From CAWBJO01 sp963789175 (lineage in GTDB: Bacteria; Pseudomonadota; Alphaproteobacteria; Rhizobiales; Aestuariivirgaceae), in NCBI GenBank assembly GCA_963789175.1, contig CAWBJO010000009.1, forward strand, positions 1 through 64,000: a DNA stretch of 64,000 nucleotides, read 5' to 3'. Position 1 is the first letter of the stretch. Each line of letters starts with the position of its first letter. Both the position numbers and the translations under genes were made by a program. The notes beneath the pieces are model-generated. The model made no database searches, was not told the DNA's origin, and saw only the letters and a program-made list of their open reading frames with translations. Positions 8,707 to 18,888 of the stretch are shown here, in pieces.

Positions 8707-8728
8707 ACCAATTGCACAGGGCCTAGCG
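8701..8728. terminator. Small inverted repeat between convergent genes
   Basis: cgctag and ctagcg, separated by 16 bases, include the stop codons of the convergent SGNH and GtrA genes. The stem is only six bases and has no T run, so a bidirectional terminator is possible but weakly supported. Confidence 0.25.
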
Positions 8729-9127
8729 TCGAAAGACGACGATGGTGTTCACCACGAAGTTCAGGATGAAGGCCACTCCAATTCCAGCGACTTTGGCCAA
8801 TGTGGGATTGAGCGAAGCGAAGTCAGCAAGCACGGCCGTCACGGTTGCGTTCACGCTGACACCCGCACCGGCGAAAATCAGAAAAGATGTCGCCCGCTGC
8901 AGGGACCGCCAGTCTTTCCGATAAACCCAGACGGCCGACATGGTGTAGTTGAACGCGGCGGCCACAATGAAACTCATAAGCGCCGCGACGAAGGTCCAGT
9001 ATATTCGGGGCGCGAGCCAGGTAAAGACAACGAGATCGATGACCGCGGCCAACCCTCCAACGACTACATATGGAAGCGCCGACCGCTTCAAGCTCGCGAT
9101 GGCACCAATCCGAGTCTCGGTACTCAC
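8723..9127 (-). CDS. GtrA-family membrane protein
   Basis: A 134-residue protein with four hydrophobic helices: YVVVGGLAAVIDLVVFTWL, an FVAALMSFIVAAAFNYTM helix, then SFLIFAGAGVSVNATVTAVL and GIGVAFILNFVVNTIVVF. The order and the final arginine-rich end fit GtrA. GtrA-type proteins are thought to flip or help move polyprenyl-phosphate-linked sugars across the inner membrane. The start overlaps the stop of the HAD gene by four bases. As last gene of a GT-C, UbiA, HAD, GtrA set, it probably moves the polyprenyl-phosphate sugar made by its neighbours. Confidence 0.88.
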   Translation of the reverse strand: MSTETRIGAIASLKRSALPYVVVGGLAAVIDLVVFTWLAPRIYWTFVAALMSFIVAAAFNYTMSAVWVYRKDWRSLQRATSFLIFAGAGVSVNATVTAVLADFASLNPTLAKVAGIGVAFILNFVVNTIVVFRR

Positions 9128-9846
9128 GAGCCCGACTCGGAACAGCAGTCGATGAACTCCCGAGAAAACGCGGGATCATGATAGTTCACGAAGGAATCCC
9201 AATTCGGAAGCGGTATTGCGGAACGGACAATCGTCCGAACACCAAGTCGCCGCGCTGCTTCACCGTCACGGTCGTAACGGTCCCCAATCAACAGACAGCG
9301 CGACGCGTCTACCCGGCTTGCCGCAAGGATCTTAGCAAGCCCCGCCGGATGGGGCTTCAACCTAGCCACATCATCATCCGTCGCCGCGACGACATAGTCA
9401 GCCTGAAGCCGCATTGCGGCCAGCTTTTCCGCGGCCGGATAATCGGAGTAAATCGCAATACGCTTGCCGGCCGCTTTTAGAGCCTCGAAAAGCTCAGCAA
9501 CTCCTTCGTAGCGAACCGAATTCAGGTACGACAACGGTCGCCTCTCGATCCATTCACGGACGACACTCTCAATATTGGCGGCATTCGTCCCAAGTCGATC
9601 GGCGGATACTTCATATTGCCGCGACCTGAAATCTTCCGCCAGTTGCAGATCGCCAAGTTCCTCTCGGACATGGCGGAAGGTCTGGAGGCGCCGCGGCAGC
9701 CCGACGTCTCCAGTACGCAGAACATGTAGGGCGATTTGCACAGCCATTCGCATTCGAAGCCGGCGTTGATCATATAGTGTGCCATCGACGTCAAAGACGA
9801 CCAGATCAATTGATGACCAATCGATCGACCCATTGATCAGCGGCAT
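9124..9846 (-). CDS. HAD-family phosphatase of the first UbiA module
   Basis: 240 residues starting MPLINGSIDWSSIDLVVFD. The haloacid dehalogenase motifs are visible: I, VVFDVDGTLYD; II, AIYSDYP; III, the lysine in RLKPHPAGL; IV, LLIGDRYDRDGEAA. The C-terminus ends in CCSESGS. The gene overlaps the UbiA stop at one end and the GtrA start at the other. In the mycobacterial decaprenyl-phosphate-arabinose route, a phosphatase removes the 5-phosphate from polyprenyl phosphoribose. This enzyme is the natural candidate for the same step, which is inferred from neighbourhood. It is intact. Confidence 0.85.
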   Translation of the reverse strand: MPLINGSIDWSSIDLVVFDVDGTLYDQRRLRMRMAVQIALHVLRTGDVGLPRRLQTFRHVREELGDLQLAEDFRSRQYEVSADRLGTNAANIESVVREWIERRPLSYLNSVRYEGVAELFEALKAAGKRIAIYSDYPAAEKLAAMRLQADYVVAATDDDVARLKPHPAGLAKILAASRVDASRCLLIGDRYDRDGEAARRLGVRTIVRSAIPLPNWDSFVNYHDPAFSREFIDCCSESGS

Positions 9847-10858
9847 CAAACGTCTTTCGCGAACACCCGAATGAAATCCGGCGCCGTCAGGAAGTGAATA
9901 CCGGGAATATCCACAAACGTCGTCAGCAAAAGAACAATCGCGGTGACGAACGTTGCCACCACCAACCTTCGCGATCGAAAGAGCCTTTCCGGCCGTTGAG
10001 CGATCGAGTGAGGGCGAAGGGATAGCCAAAGGTAGAGAGCGAATATTCCGCCGATGAACGGAAACGCCAGCACGTACTCTATGCGGTACTTGAGCAGGAA
10101 GACGGCAATGAAGAAGGCCGAAAAATCGCGTAGAGGAAGCACGAGACAATCAAGCTCTCAGAACTGTAGAACTTGAACGATCGCCGGTACCGATGCATAC
10201 TCTCAGTTCCGACCTCGGTCGAAAGATCTCGATATTCCGACAACCGCTTGGCGGCCATCAAAAAAGCGCCACCCATCCAGTAGCAAAGAAGCAGGCTCGC
10301 GGGCGGCAGGGTCGCTGCACCCACCATCGTCCACCCCAGGACCAGGCGGATGGGATTGTTTACCGACTCGGACAGAACATCGATGTAGGCTCGATCCTTG
10401 AAACGCATCGGCCTCACATTGTAGAGGACGCCGGCCAGAGCGAAGAGTGCGCTGGTTACAAAGAACAGATTCCCGATCTGGTAGGCAATGGCTAGCCCGA
10501 TACCCAACAACGCAACATATTCGATCCCGACCACCAGGGGAGAGAGAACGCGTTGAACCGCAGTCCGCTGCGACTTCAAGGGATGAAAGGCGTCAAACTC
10601 GCGATCGAGCCACTCGTTGACGACATAGTTGGCCCCCGCGATGAGAATCGCGCTGCAGAACCCCGCGAGGATGGACAGGATGGGGTGTTCAACAATCGAC
10701 TGATGCAGCGCATAGGCCAAGACAATTCCGGGCACGATAAAGACGTGCTTCGTCGAGTGATCGAACCTCGCAATGCGCGCGTAGTCTCGCCAGGTAGCCC
10801 GACTGCCCGTGGCTGCGTACTCCTGCGATCCAACTGCCTCCACCATCCGCTCACTCAC
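9846..10858 (-). CDS. UbiA-family prenyltransferase (polyprenyl-phosphate phosphoribosyltransferase-like), one frameshift
   Basis: The N-terminal 245 codons give several membrane helices and the UbiA active-site loop GANYVVNEWLDREFDAFHPL, a variant of the N-D-x-x-D signature seen in decaprenyl-phosphate phosphoribosyltransferases. A second cytoplasmic loop reads GVLYNVRPMRFKDRAYIDV. The frame breaks at a run of five T at about 10122-10126. One more T joins FLYAIF to SAFFIAVFLLKYRIEYV, and the protein then runs to 9846, about 337 residues in all. The product would transfer phosphoribose from PRPP to polyprenyl phosphate. It lies between a GT-C gene and a HAD gene with overlapping ends. A homopolymer error is the simplest explanation for the break. 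Confidence 0.8.
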
Positions 10859-10880
10859 ACGTCAACCTTGTGGCCATGAA

Positions 10881-12486
10881 CTACGGCTGACCAGTGCCGA
10901 CGTTCGTCGAGTTGGCCGACTTGCACCGTGGTCCTGCATGCACATAAATCCTGCCGTCCTCCACTTCCTCGATCACCCTGAGCTCCAGGGCATTCCGCAG
11001 TTCGTCCTCCGACATGAGATAGAACCGCCAGTCAACCTTGTCGGCGAAAATGAGATACCCGTCGCCCTGTTTGAGGGCAGCGGCCACGTTTGCTATCTGA
11101 GCGCTCCTGGGCGACAACGGATTGTCCATTCCCGTCCTGCGTTCAAATCGCAGCGGAACGTAGTGTGTCTGGCGCCCCGTCAAAAAGTTCAAGGCATCTG
11201 GTGCATTGGAGTAAATTTTGGCGTTTGGTGGAAGCTCCTTGACCGCCTGCAGGATCGGCGACGAATCCCAATGGATACTACTGAAGCCTATGCCGTTGAC
11301 ATATGCGTCCCTGCTCTGGTGAGCCGTGCGGACAACATTGCTCAGCAAGACGAGCGCCGACAACCCTAGCAGACTCCAAGTCACGACCGAGCCCCGTGAC
11401 GAGAAACGCAAGCTCCCCGCAGCAAGCGTCACCGCGATCACCAGCGCGATGTAAAAAGGCAGAGCATACCGAGTGCTTATGGGGAGATTGGCTTCCATGT
11501 AGACAGCAACAATCATGAAGCCGATGTAAAACAGGGCGAACAGCCCGAAGACGAGCGGAACTACGATATCATCGACGATGCGTCGGCCACGCCATTGCCG
11601 CACAACGCCGCCCAGGTATCGCGCCATCAGCCAAATGCAAAGACCAAGCGCCAAAACCAAAAGCGCGTAGCGGATCACAGCGGGCACCATGCTCGGAACG
11701 ATGAGTGTCGATAGGGTCTTGAGCCCCGACACCCATCTTTCCAGATCAGGTTCCATATAGACGCACCTCGCGACCAATGCCGTGGCCGTTCGACGCTGCA
11801 CTGGCGCCAATCCAACCAAAGAAAATTACACCTTCGATCAGCGCGAAACAGATCAAATCGGCAATCCGCTGCCTGAGCGTCCGACGAGGGTTGGCGAGAA
11901 GCGCAAGTCCCATCGCAGCGCTGAGCGGCAGCGCGGAGAACCTCGCCAGCGTCGCGGCGCCACCGGCAACGGCGGATGGGACGAGCAGGAGCCGGTTGTG
12001 GGTCCGGAAGAATGCCATGAATGCCAGCACCGAACAGAAGATCAGCAGGAAAAACACCGGCTCGGACATCGCCACGGCATGCGCGATCGTAAAGGCGGGC
12101 GAAAGAACAATGAGCGCCGTGCCAAGGACTGAAAAGACGAGTGGATTTTCGCCACGCGTAAGTATGTGCCAGATCAGAGCAGTATTCGCGCAAACCAGAA
12201 CCAACCCGATGACCTTGGCGCCCTGCACGAGGTCGTAGCCCGACATCCGCACCAGATCGAGCATCCACGTGTAGAGCGGCGCATCATAGGATGTTGGCGC
12301 AACCCGCATATAGCGTACGGAATCCGGCAATACGCCGATGCCGTGGCGAGTCTGCAGAAGGAAGATGATTGTGGAAGCGACAAGGAACAGTGCCATGCCA
12401 AGCCAGTAGTTGGCATTGGAAGTCGATCCTGCTCTGTACAACATCGTGTTGGAATAACTGTTCACTGAAGACCCCAAGTGCTTCAC
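10881..12486 (-). CDS. Polytopic GT-C-type glycosyltransferase-like protein, one frameshift
   Basis: Two frames cover one protein of about 535 residues. The N-terminal half has a membrane start, then RYMRVAPTSYDAPLYTWMLD, whose acidic loop recalls the first-loop aspartate of GT-C enzymes, followed by many helices. The second half adds further helices (RYALPFYIALVIAVTLAA) and a C-terminal soluble domain (AKIYSNAPDALNFLTGRQTHYV). The frames meet between about 11746 and 11790 (GREVRLY to MEPDLERW). GT-C enzymes use polyprenyl-phosphate sugars as donors. As first gene of an operon with UbiA, HAD and GtrA, it is a good candidate for the transferase that uses the lipid-linked pentose. The exact family is not certain. 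Confidence 0.65.
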
Positions 12487-12838
12487 TCAGTCCCATCAAA
12501 AGACACGATGCATTGCCTGCGCTCTCATCCAAGTCGCATTGAGTATTGTAATTAAGACAATCGCTTGAACCAAAGTTATATTTCATTTCGGCTCCTCTTG
12601 GCCACACTGAACACGTTAACTGGTTGAGGTGCGGGCAATTCTTAACGCAACGGGAACATCGAGGTTCCCCTGGTACGGTTTCACCAAACACTTGCGAAAG
12701 TTCTCAATCGCCCGGATGGCGGTCATTCCGATCGGGCGGTCGGAAAGAAAAAGATCGTCCTTGAGGTTAAGGGTAGAGGGACTCAAGCTTTGCGTTTTGC
12801 TTCAAAGCGATGAATCTAGGCCCTCGGGATGGCAACAG
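12487..12838. other. Divergent intergenic region, no gene seen
   Basis: About 350 bases between the minus-strand GT-C operon and the plus-strand sulfotransferase. It must hold promoters for both directions, but no convincing -35/-10 pair or operator was identified. The frame continues upstream of the chosen sulfotransferase start without family-like sequence. Confidence 0.4.
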
Positions 12839-13710
12839 ATGCGCGACATCGATTTCCTGATCATAGGTGCCGCCAAGAGCGCCACGACCTGGCTGCAGCG
12901 GTCTCTGCAGGCCGTCCCCTCCATCTACATGCCGAACCCGGAACTTCATTACTTCAGTCGCGAGTATCACCGAGGCAGGGACTGGTACGAGGCTCATTTC
13001 GCCGCCGCGGGCCAGGCTACGATCGTCGGCGAGAAGTCCAATTCCTATTTTGACACTGCCGAAGCGGCGGGACGCATTCACAGAGACCTTCCATCCGTGA
13101 AGCTCGTTGCGCAGCTTCGCAATCCCATCGATCGGGCGTATTCAGACTACTGCATGTTGCTCCGACGCGGAGTGGTCAGCAGCGACATCGATCGTCATCT
13201 CGATCCAAGGAAGGCCGAAAATTCGAGATTTCTGAACGGCGGCCTCTACCTGTCACAGATCGAGCGCTACCTCGAATTGTATCCGTTCGAGGCATTGCTC
13301 CTCCTCCTATTCGAAGACGTAAATCCGACCCCAAACATCATGTGGCTCGCGTATTGAGCTTTCTCGGCCTGGATGCCAAAGCCGCTGCGATCCCGATTGA
13401 CGAAAAAATCAAGGACAAGAACGCACCGGTGCTCAGCCCGACGCTGCGTCGAATGTTTCAACCGCTAAAACCCGTCGTGGCACCCTTTCGAGATAGCAAG
13501 TTCTTCAAGGCGCTCCATGGCGCAATTGCCCGCCGGACACCATACCCTCCCCTGACCGAAAGTCTCAAAGACAGGCTTGCCGATTTTTACCGTGCCGATG
13601 CGATCGGTATCGGAAAGCTGATGGGGCGAGACCTTTCGGCCTGGCTCGAGCTGCCAAAAAAACTGACAGACTCCCCCTCCATCGAGGAACGACACGCCGG
13701 CAAAATCTAG
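12839..13710 (+). CDS. Sulfotransferase (PAPS-dependent), one frameshift
   Basis: The start MRDIDFLIIGAAKSATTWL holds the 5'-phosphosulfate loop (G-x-x-K-S-x-T-T-W). RNPIDRAYSDY is the 3'-phosphate-binding motif with the following serine. This identifies a PAPS-dependent sulfotransferase acting on a carbohydrate or lipid. The frame breaks at about 13320. Shifting one base turns FEDV into KSDPKHHVARVLSFLGLD, the usual C-terminal region, and the protein then runs to 13710, about 290 residues. It lies alone on its strand upstream of the CapD-like gene. The substrate is probably an EPS or lipid-linked sugar. No PAPS-synthesis gene is seen here. Confidence 0.82.
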
Positions 13711-14099
13711 GTCTCGAGCCAGGTGGTACAGTCCTCCTCCCCCTCGAAAATCCGGTCCGGTAACAAAAGTGGTCCCACCAGGCGATTTACCCTCCTAGCT
13801 TTTTAGAAATTTTAGATTGAGAGTTGCTCGCAAATTTGCTTCAATTTTTTTTAATAGCGGATTCGGCTGGAGTTTGAGGCCCTCCCCCCGCCGCAAATGC
13901 TCGTTCGACGGAGAATGTCCCGTCGATGTATGGGGTTGGGCAATGGTAAGGCGAACAGCTCGTACGGGCGAGGCCCGTTTTTATTGGTCGTTGAACTGAT
14001 TTCCATGGTGCTGCGGCACAGAGAGTCCTCGAGAAACTCAGATCCACCAAGTTTCCTAAGATCAACTTCTCCAGCGTCCTCAGGTACTGCAGCCGGAGG
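13711..14099. other. Intergenic region with AT-rich centre
   Basis: Includes a run of low-GC sequence around 13797-13855 with several T tracts (gctttttagaaattttag; caatttttttta), which could serve transcription termination of the sulfotransferase gene or promotion of the next one. The open frame of the CapD-like protein continues left to 13995 without an ATG. Confidence 0.35.
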
Positions 14100-16037
14100 T
14101 TGTGGGCAGTATCCAAGTGTCTTCCGCTCTATGTGGCGGATCTCGCGTTCAGCGGGCTGTCGCTGCTCGTAGCGGCGACCCTTCGGTTTGGGCTGGTCGA
14201 ACCCAATTCGGCCCTGCTCGTCGCGGTGCCACTTATCGTGGCGATCTGCGCGGTCGTATTCCCTCTCTCCGGGCTCTACGAGCGCAATTGGCGGTATACA
14301 TCCATCCCCGATCTTGTTCCCATCGGGAAGGCCGTCGTTCTCGCCTCCTCGATCTTCATATCCTTCATGTTTCTTTTCACTCGACTCGATCAGATCCCGC
14401 GCTCGGTGATCGCGATCGGAGTCCTCATTCTCTTCACTCTGCTCACGGGCATCCGGCTGAGCTTCCGCGTGGGCGAGCTGCGAGCCTTTGGTTCCAGCCC
14501 CAGCCGTTCGCGGCCAAATTTCGAGACCATCGTGCCCATCCTGCTCATCGGGGCGGGGAATTCAGCCGACCACTATCTCCGCGCCCTCCAGCGCGACAGC
14601 CATTCGTCCTACTGGCCTGTTGGCATTCTTGACGATGCCGTTGATCAGCAGGGACTTCTTGTGCGGGGCGTGCCCGTGCTCGGCAGTCTGGGCGAATTCG
14701 AATCCGCAATCGCCGAACTGGCGTTAAAGGGTCAGAAGCCGCGCCACATCATATTCACCAAGCCGCTTTCCAGCTTCCAGGCAGGTGCGGCAGAATTGCT
14801 CTTCCAGAAAGCAGACAAGCGTGGGCTGGCGGTATCGCGCCTTCCTTCGCCCACCGAGCTTCGCAAACCCACTACGGAACATCGGTTCGAATTGCGTCCA
14901 ATCGAACTCACCGACCTTCTTGAAAGACCTCAGACGGCCCTTGACCTCCAAGCGCTACTGCGACTCGTTGGAGGGCGCCGGGTGCTTATTACCGGCGCGG
15001 GAGGGTCGATCGGCGGAGAACTCACCCAGCAGATCGCCGCACTGGGACCGAGTGAACTCATCCTCGTGGAAAGCTGCGAGTACAACCTCTATGCGATTGA
15101 TCTCGAGCTGTCTGAAAAGTTTCCGAGAGTTCCCCGCTGGAACTACCTCTGCAACATCCGCGATGTCAGGCGGGTGAACCAAATCTTCGACCAGCACGCA
15201 CCACAACTCGTTTTCCATGCCGCCGCTCTCAAGCACGTGCCGATGGTGGAGGCCAATGCGTGCGAGGGTGTTCTGACCAATGTGATTGGGACCAAGAACA
15301 TTGCCGAGGCGACGAAACGCGCGCGGTCGCTCGGAATGGTCATGATCTCATCTGACAAGGTCGTCAATTCAACCAGCGTCATGGGAATGACCAAACGGCT
15401 GGCGGAACTCTACTGTCAAGCTTGCGACATCAACTCCCTGAAGTCGGGGAATACTCCGCGGTTCATGACCGTACGCTTCGGCAACGTAATGGGATCGAGT
15501 GGCTCGCTCATTCCGCTCTTCAAACGACAGCTCTTGCGCGGCGGACCGCTTACCGTCACGCATCCCGAAATGCGTCGTTTTTTCATGACGCTTCGGGAAG
15601 CGGTAGAACTGACGCTTCAAGCGTCCGCGTACGGTCTGGAAAGACAACTCGGTCAGGGCGAGATCTTCGTGCTCGACATGGGCGAACCGATAAAGATTAT
15701 TGACATTGCGCGTCGCATGATTTCCCTTGCCGGATATACACCCGACGTGGACATCAAGATCGATGTCGTGGGATGCCGTCCAGGTGAGAAACTCTTCGAG
15801 GAGCTGTTCGATGTCTCCGAGAAGAGGGTCAACTCCTCCATTCCGGGCGTCCTCGGAGCAGTCCCCGATGCCATTTCCCTGTCGGTTCTGCAGGAAACCT
15901 TCCTGAGGCTGAGACTAGGCGCCGAAATGGGCGATGTCCTTGATGTGCTCGAAATCGCGATGGAAATCATTCCCAGCTACAAACCAAGCGCGACTGCACA
16001 AGGACCTCACGCGCCGGGCCAGACGGCGGCAGCGTGA
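14100..16037 (+). CDS. CapD/WbpM-family UDP-sugar 4,6-dehydratase
   Basis: About 645 residues. The N-terminal part has four membrane helices, then a CoA-binding-like Rossmann domain (ILLIGAGNSADHYLRAL) and a catalytic SDR domain beginning GRRVLITGAGGSIGGEL. The dehydratase active-site region is ISSDKVVNSTSVMGMTKR, with the SxDK and MxxxK pattern of this family. GNVMGSSGSLIPLF and RRFFMTLREA complete it. These enzymes convert UDP-GlcNAc to the 4-keto-6-deoxy sugar that begins synthesis of diamino- or deoxyamino sugars. The first usable codon is TTG 14100. Homologous-looking sequence seems to begin about 30 codons earlier, so the true start is uncertain. The product could supply the DegT aminotransferase encoded at 18.9-20.1 kb. 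Confidence 0.93.
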   Translation: MWAVSKCLPLYVADLAFSGLSLLVAATLRFGLVEPNSALLVAVPLIVAICAVVFPLSGLYERNWRYTSIPDLVPIGKAVVLASSIFISFMFLFTRLDQIPRSVIAIGVLILFTLLTGIRLSFRVGELRAFGSSPSRSRPNFETIVPILLIGAGNSADHYLRALQRDSHSSYWPVGILDDAVDQQGLLVRGVPVLGSLGEFESAIAELALKGQKPRHIIFTKPLSSFQAGAAELLFQKADKRGLAVSRLPSPTELRKPTTEHRFELRPIELTDLLERPQTALDLQALLRLVGGRRVLITGAGGSIGGELTQQIAALGPSELILVESCEYNLYAIDLELSEKFPRVPRWNYLCNIRDVRRVNQIFDQHAPQLVFHAAALKHVPMVEANACEGVLTNVIGTKNIAEATKRARSLGMVMISSDKVVNSTSVMGMTKRLAELYCQACDINSLKSGNTPRFMTVRFGNVMGSSGSLIPLFKRQLLRGGPLTVTHPEMRRFFMTLREAVELTLQASAYGLERQLGQGEIFVLDMGEPIKIIDIARRMISLAGYTPDVDIKIDVVGCRPGEKLFEELFDVSEKRVNSSIPGVLGAVPDAISLSVLQETFLRLRLGAEMGDVLDVLEIAMEIIPSYKPSATAQGPHAPGQTAAA

Positions 16038-16120
16038 CACTTCGCTGACATCTCGCCTGCCTTTATGGAGAGGACCCTGCAGCTGGTCGTGCAACGCCGT
16101 CGATGACGGCGTCCCATTGA

Positions 16121-17156
16121 TCAAGGACAATGGCATGGCTGAAATCGATCGGCTATGCCGAAGGCTGCGGTGGAAAGTCTCGTTCTCAGTTCGCGATCGA
16201 CAATCAGACGCTCAAGTTCCGACGCCATCGATTGGACGTCCCCGGTCGGTACCAGCAGGCCGTTCACGCCTTCTTCGACTATCGTGGAGGGTCCCCAGGG
16301 ACAGTCGAAAGCAATCGAAGGCAACCCGACAGCCATCGCCTCGACGAGAACGTTGGGAAAGCCTTCGAAGCGTGAACTCAATACGAATACGTCGGCCGCT
16401 TCAATCCAGGTTCCCGGTGCTGCGGTGACCCCGGGCAGCTTGACCAAATCTGCGACCCCCAGCGTGTGTGCCAGCTTGACGAGCGCTTCCCTCTCGGGAC
16501 CCTCACCATAGATAGTAAGCGTTGCATGGCGGGCGTCAGATCCGATCCGCGAAAACGCCTTGAGCAGCAGATCAAATCCTTTCTGGTGTTCGAGCCTTCC
16601 GACGGCAACTATGCGCCGACCGAGGTCCGGACTGCGCCGAGCACCCTCCGGAACCGAACAGGGATTGGCGATGACGACCGCCGAGCTTCGCAATCCGGCG
16701 GGCAGAGTTGCAGAGCCTGGGGCGTTTGCATCACAATAGCGGCTGCCCGACGCGCCAGGACTCTCCACGTCGGAAGCCAGACGGGATTTGCCTTTTGCCG
16801 GAAAGGATTGTTCCTCTCCGAGATAACCGACGGATTCCAAGGCCGGAACATGCAAGGAGGACAAGCACGTTCGTCCGCATCAGGAAAGACACGACGACGT
16901 CGGCCGCAGCTCCACATGCGTTTCCTGAGCCATCGCAGATACTCCCACAGCCGGACCGGTGATCTCCTGTCCAAGTCCACCTTCCGGGGCCTCCAGCCGA
17001 ACCTCGGCCGGATAGGAAAAGTAGGAGGGTCGCGACCCGTCGAAGCAGAGCACGAAGACCTCGTCGCCACGACCAATGCGGTGACGCGCCAGAAGATTGA
17101 CGATCTTCTCTGCTCCCCCGGCTCCGAGCCCCAGACTGAACGAACATGATGCGCAT
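16121..17156 (-). pseudogene. GT4-family glycosyltransferase, several frameshifts
   Basis: Starts MRIMFVQSG. Directly after it one base must be shifted to continue LGLGAGGAEKIVNLLARH, the donor-side loop of GT4 enzymes. Further shifts near 16880, 16820 and 16720 restore a continuous protein of about 340 residues. The C-terminal half is in one frame: RIVAVGRLEHQKGFDLLLKA, then VLSSRFEGFPNVLVEAMAVG, the E-x7-E region that binds the nucleotide sugar. The family retains configuration at the anomeric carbon. It is the last of five minus-strand genes with PIG-L, DegT, ATP-grasp and HAD, and its start touches the end of the HAD gene. Donor and acceptor are unknown. Confidence 0.75.
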
Positions 17157-17871
17157 TCAGATCACCCCGGAACCCGCATGGTCCTTCTCCCACCAGCTCC
17201 GAGAGGCACTCATCCAACCATTTGGTGTTAACAATATTGCATGAGCGCGATGAAGAATTTGTCGACAGCGGCATGTCGGCGAACTCTCTTGTCCCTGGCG
17301 ATTTGGACCGTCCACCAGCCGCGGGTACGCGGAGATCACAAAATCCTTGGCGCAGTTGTCGGCAATGTAGATCAGCCGGCTCGCGGGAAGGCCGCTCCAA
17401 GCCTCGATGTCCTCGAAGGCTCGCGGGTGGGGCTTCCAAAATTCCCGCCCCCACAAATCGGTGCAGATCACGCGTTCGATCCACTTTTCGAGGCCGAGAG
17501 CGCTGATCTTGTTCAATTGGGTCTCTGCCCAGCCATCTGAAATCAATGCGCGCCGGATGCCCGGGCAGTGCCTATTGAGGTAGCGTTCGGCGTCGGGCGC
17601 CAGGGTGATCGCAGGCGAATGCCGGCGATAGATTTCGACCAGCTTGCCGACCACTCCCGGGTCAACGGGGTGGCCGATTGCGGCCAAAGCGGAATCGAAC
17701 ACGGCACCACGTTCGCCAGCCTCGAAGAGAGCAAGGCAGGCGGCATCCAGCCCATTGAGTTTCGTGGTTTCCTCGAACCGACGCTCCCGCGGCGCGAAAT
17801 CCGCTGTAGGCGAAGTCCCGCTCAAGATAGAGCGTATCGTCGAGATCGAACACGGTCACGAACTCCGCCAT
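17157..17871 (-). pseudogene. HAD-superfamily hydrolase, frameshifted
   Basis: The ATG at 17871 gives MAEFVTVFDLDDTLYLERDF, HAD motif I. One base shift at about 17800 joins it to the long frame containing ALISDGWAETQLNKI (motif II), WKPHPRAFEDIEAWSG (motif III lysine) and LIYIADNCAKDFV (motif IV). The last about 40 codons again change frame and cannot be fixed with confidence. The length, near 235 residues, suits a sugar phosphatase or a phosphoserine-like enzyme. It follows the ATP-grasp gene at four bases' distance. In similar operons these two act together on an unknown metabolite. Confidence 0.7.
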
Positions 17872-17875
17872 ACGG

Positions 17876-18888
17876 CTAGTCTCCGAAGACCGCCGCATCA
17901 TACCGCAACATCGTCACCCCTTCCCGCCATTCGTTGTGGGCCGAACTCGGCAGGTCGGCGCATTCCTCCAGGAGCCAGCGCGCGAAAGTGCCGCCGGCGC
18001 GGTCGGCAAGCGGATAGCCGCCTCCGAAACGGGCGTTGATCTCGATAATCTGCGGCCCGCGCGCGGCATCGAAGATGACCTGGAAACAATACACACCGTG
18101 CAATGACGGCAAATGTGCTGCAAGTCGTCGGGCCAGGTCGTCCAAATCGACGCGCCGCTCGGTTCGTCCCTTCTCGACTTCCCCCGCCCGAACCTGCAAG
18201 CGACGGTGGGGCACGACAGCCCTGACACTACAGGCCCGATCGGCGAAGACATTAACCGTGTACTCCGGGCCGCGCAGGACCTCCTCGAGTGCCCATCGGC
18301 TCGTCCACGCTCTGCGGCAATTCGTTCGCTGCCTTTATCACTCGCAGCCCGCGGCTTGCGCTGCCGTCACGTGGCTTCATGAAGAGCGGCCACTGCACAC
18401 CATCGATCCCGGCCAGAACCCGCTCGTAGGCATAGGTGCAGGGAACGGGCAGCCCGCCAACGGCGAGCACGCGAGCCGTCTCCAACTTGTCGCGGACGAT
18501 GGCAATGACCTCGGGAGGAGCCACGTGAATTCGTGCGCCGAAGGACGCGAAGGCGGTGGCGGCTCGGGACAGTGGCAGGAGCTCGGGATCGATGGTCGGC
18601 AACACCAAACTTGACTCCGTGCGACCGGGCGATCTTCTCGACAGCATCGGCATAACCGGGGTCCGTGCACTTGGGAACCGCGAATGCCACATCGGCCACA
18701 TGGCACGCCGCGCTCAGTTCCGGCTGCAGATCACAAGCGAGCACTCTCAATTCGATCGCCAATTCGCGTGCGGCGCGCCTGAAGCATTCGATTAGCTCGA
18801 CACGCCTTCCAGCGGACGTCACCATCATTGTCAAATTTCTCGGCGCTGCCACTACTCCCGACAGGCGAGTCGATCGCTCCGTCTCCAT
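17876..18888 (-). pseudogene. ATP-grasp ligase (carbamoyl-phosphate-synthase-like), frameshifted
   Basis: Starts METERSTRLSG at 18888, overlapping the aminotransferase stop as ATGA. Then MMVTSAGRRVELIECFRRA begins a pre-ATP-grasp Rossmann-like domain. After a frameshift near 18600 follows ARVLAVGGLPVPCTY and PLFMKPRDGSASRGL, the ATP-binding lysine region. Another shift near 18260 leads to GVYCFQVIFDAARGPQIIEINARFGGGYPLA, the metal- and phosphate-binding end of ATP-grasp enzymes. Repaired length is about 337 residues. Such proteins join a carboxylate to an amine, alcohol or thiol. In this operon it might attach an amino acid or other acid to the amino sugar made by DegT. That is inference. Confidence 0.75.
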
